Source of the DNA: an uncultured Gammaproteobacteria bacterium | GTDB taxonomy: Bacteria > Pseudomonadota > Gammaproteobacteria > GCA-001735895 | Assembly: GCA_945787265.1 (NCBI GenBank) | Contig: CALZHS010000188.1 | Span: 1 to 14,800 of the forward strand | Direction of reading: 5' to 3' | Length of the DNA stretch: 14,800 nucleotides | Shown here: positions 14,425 to 14,800 of the stretch, in pieces | Position numbering within the stretch: the stretch's first letter is position 1 | How the letters are laid out: each line of letters starts with the position of its first letter | Program-made: the position numbers and the translations under genes | The notes under the pieces: model-generated | What the model was told of the DNA's origin: nothing | Databases searched by the model: none | Seen by the model: only the letters and a program-made list of their open reading frames with translations

Positions 14425-14800
14425 TCATGGCAAAACAAGGGACACTTTTTCGGCTTCGACATAACTCGCGTCATTCAGGCGACCGGCGATGCGCGCATAT
14501 TTCTGCAGCTTGCCCACCGCTCGCTGACGCTGTCCTTTTGTCAGCCAGGCGCTGATGTCTTCGAGCGCGGCCGCGTAGGCCTGCCAGTAGGATCGACGCG
14601 CGGGTTCGAAAGCGCGCGCGTAGTCTGTTGTTGGATCCAGTAAAATGGTCTTCAGCTGCTGCCGGGTTATTCCAGCTTCGGTCGCCTCACTCAATGCTTT
14701 TACCAGTGCCTGCTGGCGGGCTTCCCGGAAGTTGATCCAGGGTTCGTAAAAATCGGGCATCTGCTGCAGCCTGGCCATGATTTTTACTTCCTGATCCTCC
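14425..14800 (-). CDS. DUF6279-family protein, C-terminal part (5' end outside window)
   Basis: The minus-strand frame is open to the window edge; a methionine codon at 14778 is internal, since coding sequence continues upstream (EDQEVKI before it). Recognisable parts are LQQMPDFYEPWINFREARQQ, then LKTILLDPTTDY, and RRSYWQAYAAALEDISAWL with TKGQRQRAVGKLQKYA after it. This MPDFY-x-R-LLLDP-x-TxxQR arrangement matches my memory of DUF6279 proteins, mostly predicted lipoproteins of Gammaproteobacteria with no known function. The lipoprotein signal would be outside the window. The last ten or so residues after LNDAS (YVEAEKVSLVLP) look unlike the family and could come from a rearranged junction with the pilin remnant directly downstream. 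Confidence 0.7.
   Translation of the reverse strand, partial: EDQEVKIMARLQQMPDFYEPWINFREARQQALVKALSEATEAGITRQQLKTILLDPTTDYARAFEPARRSYWQAYAAALEDISAWLTKGQRQRAVGKLQKYARIAGRLNDASYVEAEKVSLVLP

Overview
The window looks like part of a gammaproteobacterial chromosome. It has moderate-to-high GC, closely packed genes, good Shine-Dalgarno sequences, an HtpX protease, an OmpR/EnvZ-type two-component pair, a GAF-GGDEF protein and a DUF6279-type protein. This taxonomic call rests on gene content and protein style only. No rRNA, tRNA, CRISPR array, insertion sequence or phage gene was seen.

Layout, left to right. (1) 1-1913: the tail of an unknown gene, then a double-thioredoxin secreted protein (minus strand). 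Divergent from it is a small membrane-anchored protein whose stop codon lies inside a 57-bp tandem duplication. A strong hairpin separates this gene from the next, convergent operon. (2) 1914-7098: the most system-like part of the window. A minus-strand operon encodes a short PspA/IM30-like coiled-coil protein, a multi-pass membrane protein and an exported von Willebrand A (VWA) protein. Divergent from it is an OmpR-family response regulator overlapping a sensor histidine kinase. The shared 166-bp intergenic region carries repeated TAAAAC/GTTTTA and TTTAC words that look like regulator boxes. I read this as a candidate envelope-stress module in which a two-component system drives PspA-type effectors. 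The kinase is split by a frameshift as written. (3) 7141-11205: four plus-strand metabolic or unknown genes (PLP-dependent group II decarboxylase, Old Yellow Enzyme family oxidoreductase, small DUF6524-like membrane protein, alpha/beta-hydrolase lipase) and a possible 48-residue ORF. The DUF6524-like gene appears to have lost an internal piece with a change of frame. (4) 11230-14800, all minus strand: a small helical protein, htpX with a convincing sigma-32 type promoter, a GAF-GGDEF diguanylate cyclase, the C-terminal remnant of a pilin-like protein, and the C-terminal part of a DUF6279 protein running off the window edge.

Common thread: envelope quality control recurs (periplasmic thioredoxins, PspA-like/VWA locus with its two-component system, HtpX). 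Several genes also carry lesions: the kinase frameshift, the small membrane protein's internal deletion, the pilin remnant and the duplication over a stop codon. These are either real decay or sequence error, and read-level data would decide.
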